Shown here: positions 27,577 through 35,106 of the stretch, piece after piece
How the letters are laid out: the number at the start of each line of letters is the position of its first letter
How positions within the stretch are numbered: the first letter of the stretch is position 1
Source of the DNA: Listeria monocytogenes
GTDB taxonomy: Bacteria; Bacillota; Bacilli; Lactobacillales; Listeriaceae
DNA length: 64,000 nt
NCBI RefSeq assembly: GCF_041765605.1
Contig: NZ_CP168900.1
Location: forward strand, 946,001-1,010,000
Direction: 5' to 3'
Translations under genes and position numbers: made by a program
Notes under the pieces: model-generated
Told to the model about the DNA's origin: nothing
Seen by the model: only the letters and a program-made list of their open reading frames with translations
Database searches by the model: none

Positions 27577-28323
27577 TTATTTCCATTCCTTATATAATTC
27601 GGCCAGAGTCGCTTTATTTATTCCATCACATGCTTCAAGTCGGACGAAAATTTGCTCCACAAGTTCAGGCGGGAGTTTTCTCCGGAAATAAAGCAATTGA
27701 TTCTCAAACAAACTATAGACAACTAAATTATACGGGATTTCTCGTTTTTCAAGTAATCCTAAAAGCGTCTCTAAATACCACTTTTTATCTGGATAATCTT
27801 CTAATAGTTCCAGTAATTGTTTTGTTTTTTGCACATTGCTGGAAGCGAGAATTTGATTTAATTTTTTTATCGGAAATTGTTCCGCGAAATCGGTAGGAAA
27901 GGGACTAAAGTACAATTCCTCTATAAATGTAGCAAACGTTTCAGCAACAATAAGTGTTTGTAACGTTTCAAAATCAACATAAATAATACTGGGTTCGGTC
28001 GTAATATCTATATAGGAAAAACCAAGATAACGCGATTCATCCCGGTGGAAATAAACTTGCTTCCCTGCGAGATCAACATCCTTTTGTTCCGGAATATCCG
28101 TTAAAATTTCATCCAAACTAGCCAGATAATAGATTTCACCAAAATCCAGCCCATAAGAAGTCGGTTCCGTCGTCTTAAAATGATTTTTGCGAATCAATCC
28201 ACCATTTTGCTCTGATAAAAGCTGTTTGTATTCAAATGGTAAAGTGACACCTAACGCTATTTCTTTTTCACGAATTGCTTGTTCCGTTGCGCCATTCTTT
28301 TCGTTTTTAACCCAAATCGTCAT
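27577..28323 (-). CDS. SMI1/KNR4 (SUKH) family protein
   Basis: A 248-residue protein with an N-terminal SUKH domain (about residues 10-140: KEIALGVTLPFEYKQLLSEQ, then NGGLI and the late FATFIEELYF) and a helical C-terminal extension (about 150-248). SUKH proteins often act as immunity proteins against contact-dependent or polymorphic toxins, but many are stand-alone with unknown roles. No toxin gene is adjacent. The start is ATG 28323, nine bases after GGAGGAG; a TTG at 28332 is too close to that site. It has its own promoter and precedes the phosphatase gene. Confidence 0.78.
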   Translation of the reverse strand: MTIWVKNEKNGATEQAIREKEIALGVTLPFEYKQLLSEQNGGLIRKNHFKTTEPTSYGLDFGEIYYLASLDEILTDIPEQKDVDLAGKQVYFHRDESRYLGFSYIDITTEPSIIYVDFETLQTLIVAETFATFIEELYFSPFPTDFAEQFPIKKLNQILASSNVQKTKQLLELLEDYPDKKWYLETLLGLLEKREIPYNLVVYSLFENQLLYFRRKLPPELVEQIFVRLEACDGINKATLAELYKEWK

Positions 28324-28343
28324 CCTCTTCAACTCCTCCCTGT

Positions 28344-28372
28344 ATTATCCTAAAAAAAGCAAAATAGCGCAA
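28344..28372 (-). promoter_or_regulatory. Promoter of the SUKH-phosphatase unit
   Basis: Minus strand: TTGCGC (28372-28367), 17 bases, GATAAT (28349-28344). Confidence 0.6.
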
Positions 28373-28412
28373 ACAAAAGAACATAGCTAGAAATAATTCC
28401 TAACTATGTTCC
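28371..28412 (-). terminator. Terminator of the Hsp90/TPR operon
   Basis: GAACATAG-C-TAG pairs with CTA-A-CTATGTTC (28379-28390 with 28400-28411). On the minus strand TTTTGTTT follows. Confidence 0.75.
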
Positions 28413-28418
28413 AAAATT

Positions 28419-29387
28419 TTACTTCAAAAGATCTTGATAATAACTATTTCCATTCCGCGCATCAAACTTCGCTGTTAAAGCTTCCGTCATTTCCACCAAA
28501 TCAGCTTCTTTTTCTCGGTCGAAAAGAGGGTAGGCAGCTTGTAAGAAAATAAGTCGGTCTAAACCGCCTTCAGCTCTAAGAACAGTTTCTAGGTTAGTAT
28601 CAATCACTTCCCGTGCTTTTTCCGTTTGCTTGGTAAGGACTAAATATTTAAGTAATTGACCAAGTGGTGGTAGCAAGGTAATTTGTTTTTCCACAAGTGG
28701 ATAACCTTTATCAAAGCATTCTTGCGCCATTTTTTCATCTCCAAGTGCTAAATAAGCAAGCGCCATAGTTCCATACGTTAAATGAGGAACTTCCGCACAG
28801 CGTTGTTTTCCTTCAATAATCGGTTTTGCAGTTTTCTTGGCTGTTTCATAATCTTTAATGAAGCAATAATAAGAGACTTGATCGGTTTTTTCACAAGCTG
28901 GACAATCATTTAAAAAGTCTGCTTTTGTAGTACTCCATTTTTCAAATAGCTCTTTGGCTTTTTCAACATCGCCCATGCGCATGGCTGCAAGCGTGCACAC
29001 TTTATAATAAGGTCTTAGCGAATAATTTTCTTGTTCGAATTTCACCTTCATATCATTCAAAAGGCCGTCAATTTGCGCTTTCGATACTTCATCAAAAGTC
29101 GGGACATGTTCACTAATCCATTTATATTTCCAAAAAAGATCTTCCGTGTCAATGTAAGCATCACTATCTTTGTCTTCCCATTTTTTGATTAACCAGCTAA
29201 AAGCCTGTAATTGCTTTTTCGGAAACCCAGCTGTTAAACATGTGTCAATCAACAGATCACGTGCTTCAATGCCATCATCTATATTGTTATACAAATCTGC
29301 ACCAGCAATAATTCGTTCTAATACTTTTATTTTTTCAGGCGTGTCGTCCATTCCCCAAACTGATTCTAAATCATTCAAATAATCCAT
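28419..29387 (-). CDS. TPR-like protein, second of two tandem paralogues in the Hsp90-like operon
   Basis: A 322-residue all-helical soluble protein with SEL1/TPR-like repeats (for example MGDVEKAKELFEKW and LGDEKMAQECFDKGYPL) and no signal or membrane segment. A conserved CPAC motif (about 160-163) suggests a metal or redox site. Compared by eye with its upstream neighbour, residues after about 54 are near 88% identical while the first 53 are near 57%. The ATG follows GGAGGAAG, 26 bases after the first copy. I do not know a function; the operon suggests partners or clients of the Hsp90-like ATPase. Confidence 0.8.
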   Translation of the reverse strand: MDYLNDLESVWGMDDTPEKIKVLERIIAGADLYNNIDDGIEARDLLIDTCLTAGFPKKQLQAFSWLIKKWEDKDSDAYIDTEDLFWKYKWISEHVPTFDEVSKAQIDGLLNDMKVKFEQENYSLRPYYKVCTLAAMRMGDVEKAKELFEKWSTTKADFLNDCPACEKTDQVSYYCFIKDYETAKKTAKPIIEGKQRCAEVPHLTYGTMALAYLALGDEKMAQECFDKGYPLVEKQITLLPPLGQLLKYLVLTKQTEKAREVIDTNLETVLRAEGGLDRLIFLQAAYPLFDREKEADLVEMTEALTAKFDARNGNSYYQDLLK

Positions 29388-29413
29388 TTTTCTTCCTCCA
29401 GTTATATCTAAAT

Positions 29414-30406
29414 TTAATGTAAAATATTTTTATAAGCATTGAAGCTATCTTGATAATAACTATTTTCATTTCGTCCATCAAACTTCGCTGTTAAAGCCTT
29501 TGTCATTTCCAACAAATCAGCTTCTTTATCCGGATCGAAAAGAGGGTAGGCAGCTTGTAAGAAAATAAGTCGGTCTAAACCACCCTCAGCTTTAAGAACG
29601 ATTTCTAGGTTGGTATCAATCACTTCTCGCGCCTTTTCCGTTTGCTTGGTAAGGACTAAATATTTAAGTAATTGACCAAGTGAGGGAAGTAAGGAACTTT
29701 GTTTTTCCACAAGTGGATAACCTTTATCGAAGCACTCTTGTGCCATTTCTTCATCTCCAAGTGCTAAATAGGTAAGTGACATTATGCCATATGTCAAATG
29801 AGGAACCTCGGCACAGCGCTGTTTTCCTTCTATGATTTGTTTTGCTTTTTTCTTGGCCGCTTTATAATCTTTAATAAAGTAATAATAATGGACTTGGTCT
29901 TGTCTTTCGCAAGCAGGACAGTCATTTAGATAATCTTCTTTTGTAGTGCTCCATTTTTCAAATAGCTCTTTGGCTTTTTCAACATCACCCATGCGCATGG
30001 CTGCAAGAGTATACACTTTATAGTAAGGGCGTAACGAATAATTTTCTTGTTCGAATTTTATTTTCATATCGTTCAAAAGTCCGTCAATTTGTGTTTTCGA
30101 TACTTCATCAAAAGTTGGAACATGTTCGCTAATCCATTTGTATTTCCAAAGAAGATCTTCTGTATCAATATAAATATCGTTGTCTTCGTCTTCCCATTTA
30201 CTAATTAACCAACTAAAAGCTTGTAGCTGTTTTTTGGGAAAGCCGACAGTTAAACAAACTTCAATCAATATATCGCGAGCCCAACTGCCTTTTTCTACAT
30301 CATTATGCGCATCTGCCTCCGTAATCATTCGTTCTAAGACTTTAATTTTTTCAGGTGTATCTGCCATTGTTAAAATTGGTTGCTTATCTTTTAAGTAATC
30401 CATCAT
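29414..30406 (-). CDS. TPR-like protein, first of two tandem paralogues in the Hsp90-like operon
   Basis: A 330-residue TPR-like helical protein, the upstream copy of the pair. It keeps the CPAC motif in DCPACERQDQ and the repeat cores, and its C-terminus carries about ten extra residues (SFNAYKNILH). It starts only eight bases after the Hsp90-like stop (TAGGAG then ATG ATG, either possible), so translation is probably coupled. In eukaryotes TPR proteins serve Hsp90 as co-chaperones; an analogous relation here is inference only. Confidence 0.8.
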   Translation of the reverse strand: MMDYLKDKQPILTMADTPEKIKVLERMITEADAHNDVEKGSWARDILIEVCLTVGFPKKQLQAFSWLISKWEDEDNDIYIDTEDLLWKYKWISEHVPTFDEVSKTQIDGLLNDMKIKFEQENYSLRPYYKVYTLAAMRMGDVEKAKELFEKWSTTKEDYLNDCPACERQDQVHYYYFIKDYKAAKKKAKQIIEGKQRCAEVPHLTYGIMSLTYLALGDEEMAQECFDKGYPLVEKQSSLLPSLGQLLKYLVLTKQTEKAREVIDTNLEIVLKAEGGLDRLIFLQAAYPLFDPDKEADLLEMTKALTAKFDGRNENSYYQDSFNAYKNILH

Positions 30407-30414
30407 TTTGTCTC

Positions 30415-32220
30415 CTATAGCATCTCTAAGATTCGTAACATATTTTGATTCATTAATACCATTTCTTTCCGTTTAAGCGGATAATGCCCTAATAGTAAGG
30501 CTTGGATATAAAGTACATTCACAATCACGGACAATTCTTTCACTGTTTTTCCAGAAGTGAAAAGTCTTTTAATCAGCTCGTTATCCAAATTTAAATACAA
30601 GTGAGCAAGCGGTGCAGGTTCTTGTTCTTTTTGGATGCTCTCTAAAATATCACTAAAAACAGAATTCGTTTCTTCGACAGCACGTTCTAGTTCGCGTAAT
30701 TCTTGTGTTGCTGTAGAGTGGATGAAAATAATCGGTAAATCTTTCGGTTCAAAATGTTTAATTAATACATCTGTATCAAATTCAGCCATCATACTATTCA
30801 TTTCTGTCAAAATAGGTTGGTAAGCCTGTTCTTCGCTCACTGTCATAGGCCGTAATTTATTAGTCATTTCTTCCGGTTCGATTAAAACAAATTCTGTCCC
30901 CTCAACAAAGTAACTTAATTGCGCTAAGATTGGCGAATCATAGGAATAGCCGCCGTTAATAAGCGTCATACCGCTTGATCTCGCAATATCCTTAATTTGT
31001 CTAAAGTCATCGACCGAGTAGGTGTAATAGATGACATCATTTTTAGCGATAATATCACCTAATTTTTCCTCGCCATTCAAAGTCCGAACTGGAAGATAAG
31101 GATAGATTAATTTTAAAAATGGTGCATCTTCACTCGCAAGTGCTTTAAAACCAAGATAATGTGTAGCTAATAATTTCATCAATGCTTCTTCTGGAAGAGT
31201 TTCAATTCCTTTTTTCAAAGCAACGCCAAGCTCGTCGGCAACACTAGTTAACCGCTCATTTTTATAAAATGCTTCACGAGAAGCAACAGGTTGAAGCTCA
31301 TCCGTCCAAATCACACATTTAGCAAAAAACGACCAATCAGGCAAAATATTATTTGCTTCACTTGTGACATACATATTATTTAAAAATACCGTGTTCTTCC
31401 GGATAGCATTCATTTGAACAGCATGAGGAATCATATAAGCAATCCCAAACGTTCTTCCTGACTCATTTTCAATTAAGAAATAATCTTGGAAACGTGTTCC
31501 AAGGATATATTCGCCGTACTGAATAATTTGATCTTTTGATAGTTTAGACAAGGTTTCTTTATTGGAAAACTGTTTGGTCCAACTATTAATTTCTTCTTCT
31601 AAACCATTAATTTCTACTATTATATTACTTTCCAAAGAGGAACCATATTTTTTGAGTGTATTGATTAATTCTTCTACGTCCTCGCATTCAGGGTGCTCGT
31701 CTAAATCAGCTCGTAAGCGCAAATACACTTGTGTACCTGGTTCGCGAGTTTCCGTTTCTATTTTCCGAACCGAATAAGTTCCGTCCGCTTTTCCGCGCCA
31801 TTCTGTTGTATTACCATCTTTCTTGGAAGTGGAAATCATTACAATCTCATCACTAACAATAAAACAAGAAAGTAAGCCAATTCCAAAACGACCGATAAAA
31901 TCATTGGAACGCTCTCCATCAAAATCTTTTTCGCCTTTGGATGAATTAGCAATCGTTGCGAGAAAAGCGTGGACTTCCTCTTCGGTCAAACCAATTCCAT
32001 TATCTTCTAAAATCAAAGTTTTTTCATTTGTGTCACCTGTTAGAGACACGAGGATTTTTCCTTCTAAAGTTGGCGTTAATTTTTTTCTAGCGCGAATGGC
32101 ATCGGTTGCATTTTGTAGTAATTCGCGAATATAAACATCTTTTTCGTCATAAAGGTGGTTTGAGAGAATATCAATCATACCAGCCAAGTTCACCTGAAAA
32201 CGGTGAGAGTGATTTTCCAT
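30415..32220 (-). CDS. Hsp90-family ATPase, HtpG-like but divergent
   Basis: A 601-residue cytoplasmic GHKL ATPase. The N-terminal domain (about 1-210) has the Hsp90 Bergerat motifs: ELLQNATDAI (Glu33, Asn37, Asp40), EDNGIGLT (Asp73) and GRFGIGLLSCF (lid). The middle domain (about 225-420) includes LPDWSFFAKCVI and a region near VASREAFYKNE; the C-terminal part is short and weakly conserved. It lacks an MEEVD-type tail. It differs enough from canonical HtpG to be a separate HSP90-family branch. The ATG follows AGGAGG. It heads an operon with two TPR-like paralogues. Confidence 0.85.
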   Translation of the reverse strand: MENHSHRFQVNLAGMIDILSNHLYDEKDVYIRELLQNATDAIRARKKLTPTLEGKILVSLTGDTNEKTLILEDNGIGLTEEEVHAFLATIANSSKGEKDFDGERSNDFIGRFGIGLLSCFIVSDEIVMISTSKKDGNTTEWRGKADGTYSVRKIETETREPGTQVYLRLRADLDEHPECEDVEELINTLKKYGSSLESNIIVEINGLEEEINSWTKQFSNKETLSKLSKDQIIQYGEYILGTRFQDYFLIENESGRTFGIAYMIPHAVQMNAIRKNTVFLNNMYVTSEANNILPDWSFFAKCVIWTDELQPVASREAFYKNERLTSVADELGVALKKGIETLPEEALMKLLATHYLGFKALASEDAPFLKLIYPYLPVRTLNGEEKLGDIIAKNDVIYYTYSVDDFRQIKDIARSSGMTLINGGYSYDSPILAQLSYFVEGTEFVLIEPEEMTNKLRPMTVSEEQAYQPILTEMNSMMAEFDTDVLIKHFEPKDLPIIFIHSTATQELRELERAVEETNSVFSDILESIQKEQEPAPLAHLYLNLDNELIKRLFTSGKTVKELSVIVNVLYIQALLLGHYPLKRKEMVLMNQNMLRILEML

Positions 32221-32254
32221 AATTGGTCCTCCTAGTTGTATAAAAGTCCTTTTT

Positions 32255-32264
32255 ATTCTATCAT
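32255..32264 (-). promoter_or_regulatory. Extended -10 promoter of the Hsp90-like operon
   Basis: Minus strand TGA-TAGAAT (-10 at 32260-32255), about 35 bases before the ATG. No convincing -35. Confidence 0.45.
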
Positions 32265-32301
32265 AAAAGAAGAGATAAATAATGAGAAAACAATAATAGA
32301 T

Positions 32302-32326
32302 GTTTAAGAATTTATATCAGTGGTAA
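32302..32326 (+). promoter_or_regulatory. Candidate SigB-type promoter of fri
   Basis: GTTTAA (32302-32307), 13 bases, TGGTAA (32321-32326). The -10 is imperfect. I recall that fri has a SigB-dependent promoter, which fits. Confidence 0.4.
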
Positions 32327-32340
32327 ATACTTTGTGATGG

Positions 32341-32403
32341 TTTCCACACTGGACATTGATGTGGAAATAGATTATACTTATTATTAAGTGATAATCATTA
32401 TAA
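32341..32403 (+). promoter_or_regulatory. SigA promoter of fri with PerR/Fur-type box
   Basis: TGGACA (32350-32355), 17 bases, TATACT (32373-32378). The box TGATAATCATTATAA (32389-32403) differs by one base from the PerR consensus TTATAATNATTATAA and by one from the Fur core, and covers the start site. A second inverted repeat, TTTCCACA (32341-32348) with TGTGGAAA (32360-32367), brackets the -35. Confidence 0.75.
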
Positions 32404-32421
32404 AATAGGAGGAAGATAATT

Positions 32422-32892
32422 ATGAAAACAATCAACTCAGTAGACACAAAGGAATTTTTGAATCACCAAGTAGCGAACCTAAACGTATTCACAGTAAAAA
32501 TTCATCAAATTCATTGGTATATGAGAGGCCACAACTTCTTCACTTTACATGAAAAAATGGATGATTTATATAGCGAATTCGGCGAACAAATGGACGAAGT
32601 AGCAGAACGTTTACTAGCAATCGGCGGAAACCCATTCTCGACTTTAAAAGAGTTTTTAGAAAATGCGAGCGTTGAAGAAGCTCCTTATACGAAACCAAAA
32701 ACAATGGATCAATTAATGGAAGACTTAGTTGGTACATTAGAATTACTTAGAGACGAATATCAACAAGGTATTGAGCTTACTGACAAAGAAGGCGACAACG
32801 TAACAAACGATATGTTAATTGCTTTCAAGGCAAGCATTGACAAACATATCTGGATGTTCAAAGCATTCTTAGGAAAAGCTCCATTAGAATAA
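32422..32892 (+). CDS. fri: Dps-family ferritin-like protein Fri
   Basis: A 156-residue four-helix subunit of a 12-mer that oxidises iron with hydrogen peroxide and stores it, protecting from oxidative and other stress. The intersubunit ferroxidase residues are visible in KIHQIHWYMRGHNFFTLHEK (His and Asp/Glu ligands) and in MDDLYSEFGEQMDEVAERL. Length is typical. The ATG follows AGGAGGAAG. The PerR/Fur-type box at its promoter fits peroxide and iron control. A terminator follows. Confidence 0.96.
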   Translation: MKTINSVDTKEFLNHQVANLNVFTVKIHQIHWYMRGHNFFTLHEKMDDLYSEFGEQMDEVAERLLAIGGNPFSTLKEFLENASVEEAPYTKPKTMDQLMEDLVGTLELLRDEYQQGIELTDKEGDNVTNDMLIAFKASIDKHIWMFKAFLGKAPLE

Positions 32893-32900
32893 AGAGTTAT

Positions 32901-32939
32901 AAAAACTGTGCGGGATTAATCGTCTCGCACAGTTTTTTT
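32901..32939 (+). terminator. Terminator of fri
   Basis: AAAAACTGTGCG-g-GA / TC-t-CGCACAGTTTTT, followed by T residues. Confidence 0.85.
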
Positions 32940-32975
32940 GGCTCTAGTCTGTTATAGTACAATTTCCTTATTTTT

Positions 32976-33022
32976 ACATTGTTTTAACACAATGTGGTTT
33001 AAAGTTTCTTTGAAAGAGGTAT
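32976..33022 (+). promoter_or_regulatory. SigB-type promoter of the HesB-like gene, with adjacent inverted repeat
   Basis: GTTTAA (32997-33002), 14 bases, AGGTAT (33017-33022), 11 of 12 consensus positions. Directly upstream, ACATTGT (32976-32982) and ACAATGT (32989-32995) form a 7-base inverted repeat. The bases 33030-33110 hold nothing else I can name. Confidence 0.5.
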
Positions 33023-33125
33023 ATTATCTTCATAACAAAAAGCAGAAAAAGTGAAATTCACCAAGAAATCTGCTATTCTTGAATAACAATCATTACGAAA
33101 AAATTGGAAACGAGGAGTGAAAAGT

Positions 33126-33428
33126 ATGAATATCGAGGTAACGGACCAAGCAAATAAATGGTTTCATGATGAGTTTGATGTAGCTAATGGTAATGGAATT
33201 CGACTTTTTGCGAAATATGGCGGTTCTAACAGTTCCTTGCATCCTGGTTTCTCTATCGGTTTAACTGCCGAAAAGCCGCAAGAAGCAGCAGTCGCTGAGA
33301 AGAAAGAAGACTTAATTTTCTTCATTGAAGACCATGATTATTGGTATTTCAAAGACCACGACTGGAAAATTGACTATGAACCAAAAACGGAAGAAGTACT
33401 TTTTTCCTTTAAAGAAAAAGTGAAATGA
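33126..33428 (+). CDS. HesB/YneR-like protein lacking the Fe-S cysteines
   Basis: A 100-residue cytoplasmic protein of the HesB/IscA fold, YneR branch: NIEVTDQANKWF at the start, GIRLFAKYGG in the centre, and an acidic C-terminal half with FIEDHDYWYF. It contains no cysteine at all, so it cannot hold an iron-sulfur cluster as IscA does. The start ATG 33126 follows GAGGAG; GTG 33117 lies inside that site. The role is unknown. A SigB-type promoter points to stress expression. Confidence 0.8.
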   Translation: MNIEVTDQANKWFHDEFDVANGNGIRLFAKYGGSNSSLHPGFSIGLTAEKPQEAAVAEKKEDLIFFIEDHDYWYFKDHDWKIDYEPKTEEVLFSFKEKVK

Positions 33429-33442
33429 ATCCAACATAAATG

Positions 33443-33480
33443 ACCGCGTGTAATCAAATTGATTTCAGGCGGTTTTTGTT
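33443..33480 (+). terminator. Terminator of the HesB-like gene
   Basis: ACCGC / GCGGT outer stem with an inner AATCA..TGATT hairpin, then TTTTTGTTTT. Confidence 0.65.
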
Positions 33481-33488
33481 TTAAAAAC

Positions 33489-33517
33489 TTTACTGTTCCG
33501 CCTTCCTTTGCTATTCT
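33489..33517 (+). promoter_or_regulatory. Promoter of the ComEC-like lipoprotein gene
   Basis: TTTACT (33489-33494), 17 bases, TATTCT (33512-33517). Confidence 0.6.
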
Positions 33518-33540
33518 ACTAAGAGAGCAGGAGGAGAAAG

Positions 33541-34671
33541 ATGACAAAGAAATTAGTAATCTGTATAAGTTTAATCGCGATATTTTTAAGCGGTTGTAGT
33601 TTTTCCGAACCATCAACGAGTAAATCGAACATTACCGAAAAAACATTGAATGGTGCAAGTTTTACATTTTTTGATGTTGGACAAGGTGATAGCACACTTA
33701 TCCAAGCAGAAGATGGTACAACTATTTTGATTGATACTGGTCGCCAAGATGATGACCGTATTTTAACCTATTTAAAAGAAGCGAATATAAAGAAAATAGA
33801 TTTGCTACTACTGACACACCCGCACGCAGACCATATCGGTAATGCTGATAAAGTAATCGCTACATACAAACCAAAAGAAATTTGGATGGATGGTTTAACT
33901 TTTTCTAGTAGTATTTACGAGAAAGTAATTGACGCGGCATTAGCTTCAGATGCCAAATACAAAGAACCGAGACGCGGCGAAAAAGCGACTTTTGGTCCAT
34001 TTAATCTAGAGGTTTTAAGCCCTGATAAACTGGAAAATGACGCAAATAATGATTCTATCGCTGTAAAAATCACCTATAAAGATATTTCCGCTATTTTTAC
34101 AGGTGACTCAGAAAAAGGCCGAGAAAGAGAAATGGTAGATAGCGGTGCCAATTTAGAAGCGGATATTTTAGATTTAGGGCACCACGGATCGTCCACATCC
34201 AACCAGCCATTTTTCCTAGATAAAGTAAAACCGCAAGTGGCTGTTTACTCTGCTGAAATGGCTAATAGTTATGGACATCCTCATGTGGAAGTGCTGGAGT
34301 GGCTAAAAGAGCGCGATATAAAAACATATGGAACAGATGTGAATGGTACGGTTATTATCGAAACCGATGGTGAAAAAATCCATGTGCAAACCGAAAAATC
34401 AGGTACACCAAAACCAGGTAGCAGTTATAATAAAGAAAATAGCACACAAAAAACAGAAGATGCAACATCCGAAGAATTACCAGAAAGCATTAATTTAAAT
34501 ACAGCATCTAGTGAAGATTTACAATTATTACCACTAATTGGGCCAGCGCTTGCAGAAAAAATTATTGCCGAGCGACCATATCAGTCCATAGATGACTTGA
34601 AAAAAATTAACGGCATTGGCGATGGCATTGTGCGCCAAATAAAAGAACAAGGCATTGCCGTAACAAAGTAG
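33541..34671 (+). CDS. Secreted lipoprotein with ComEC-like metallo-beta-lactamase domain and ComEA-like HhH domain
   Basis: A 376-residue surface lipoprotein. The signal peptide ends at the lipobox LSGC (Cys about 19). A ComEC/Rec2-type metallo-beta-lactamase domain follows (about 35-280) with LLLTHPHADHIGN, IFTGDSEK and DLGHHGSSTS, then a polar linker (about 280-315) and a C-terminal helix-hairpin-helix pair (INLNTASSEDLQLLPLIGPA, then NGIGDGIVRQI). This joins the nuclease-like domain of ComEC to the DNA-binding fold of ComEA on one anchored protein, suggesting extracellular DNA processing. Activity on DNA is inference. It has its own promoter; the DUF3006 gene follows nine bases on. Confidence 0.88.
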   Translation: MTKKLVICISLIAIFLSGCSFSEPSTSKSNITEKTLNGASFTFFDVGQGDSTLIQAEDGTTILIDTGRQDDDRILTYLKEANIKKIDLLLLTHPHADHIGNADKVIATYKPKEIWMDGLTFSSSIYEKVIDAALASDAKYKEPRRGEKATFGPFNLEVLSPDKLENDANNDSIAVKITYKDISAIFTGDSEKGREREMVDSGANLEADILDLGHHGSSTSNQPFFLDKVKPQVAVYSAEMANSYGHPHVEVLEWLKERDIKTYGTDVNGTVIIETDGEKIHVQTEKSGTPKPGSSYNKENSTQKTEDATSEELPESINLNTASSEDLQLLPLIGPALAEKIIAERPYQSIDDLKKINGIGDGIVRQIKEQGIAVTK

Positions 34672-34680
34672 GTGATTAGG

Positions 34681-34908
34681 ATGAAAAAAGCAATTTTAGA
34701 TCGGATAGAAGATGGCAAAGCAGTTTTTCTATTAGAACCAGACCAAACAGAATGGCAAATTGACAAAGAAAAGCTCGATTCATCCATAAAAGAAGGGGAT
34801 GTCGTCACTATTTCAGAAACTAATGAAATAATGAAACATCCCCAAGAAACGGAAGAAATGAAAAATAGAATTGCGGAAAAGCTAGAAAGATTAAGAGGGA
34901 GAAACTGA
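34681..34908 (+). CDS. DUF3006 domain protein
   Basis: A 75-residue acidic small protein: ILDRIEDGKAVFLLEPDQ at the start, then LDSSIKEGDVVTIS, typical of DUF3006, which often sits next to ComEC-like metallo-hydrolases in Firmicutes. It is cytoplasmic by sequence. The ATG 34681 has TAGGTG six bases upstream; GTG 34672 directly after the previous stop is an alternative. Co-transcribed with the lipoprotein gene. Function unknown. Confidence 0.8.
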   Translation: MKKAILDRIEDGKAVFLLEPDQTEWQIDKEKLDSSIKEGDVVTISETNEIMKHPQETEEMKNRIAEKLERLRGRN

Positions 34909-34989
34909 GAAAAACTTTTTTAAACTCTCATGAAATTATCATCTTTCTTTCAGCACATTCTTTTTTAGAAAAGTTATTATATGTATAAG

Positions 34990-35096
34990 CTAACAACAAG
35001 CAAAACATTTTCATTTCTTTCCCTTTTTAGAATGAAAATCCCAAACTCCCTTTTAGCTAGTGCGGTTTACTCCCTTTTTCCGCACTAGTTTTTTTA
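34990..35096 (+). ncRNA. LhrC-family-like small regulatory RNA (possibly Rli22)
   Basis: No ORF fits this stretch, yet it ends in a strong plus-strand terminator. Structure: a perfect 9-pair stem (35007-35015 with 35031-35039) with a 15-base loop holding TTTCCC; a single-stranded CCCAAACTCCCTTTT; then the terminator stem CTAGTGCGG/CCGCACTAG (35057-35065 with 35080-35088), whose loop holds ACTCCCTTTTT. Three exposed UCCC motifs and about 107 bases are the LhrC plan (LhrC1-5, Rli22, Rli33-1). These sRNAs pair UCCC with ribosome sites of surface-protein mRNAs. The start lies after TATTAT (34975-34980) or TATAAG (34984-34989). The Rli22 identity is from memory. Confidence 0.72.
35057..35095 (+). 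terminator. Terminator of the LhrC-like sRNA
   Basis: Perfect 9-pair stem, 14-base CU-rich loop, seven T. T residues follow only on the plus strand, so it does not serve the convergent MFS gene. Confidence 0.85.
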
Positions 35097-35106
35097 TGCG
35101 CAAAAA

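Noticed and set aside
27411-27896. 161-codon plus-strand frame across the phosphatase and SUKH genes
   Set aside because: Antisense to two complete genes with good ribosome sites; composition not protein-like.
28419-30406. Assembly duplication artefact for the two TPR-like genes
   Set aside because: Divergence is spread along both copies and concentrated at the N-termini, with distinct C-terminal ends, which a misassembly would not produce.
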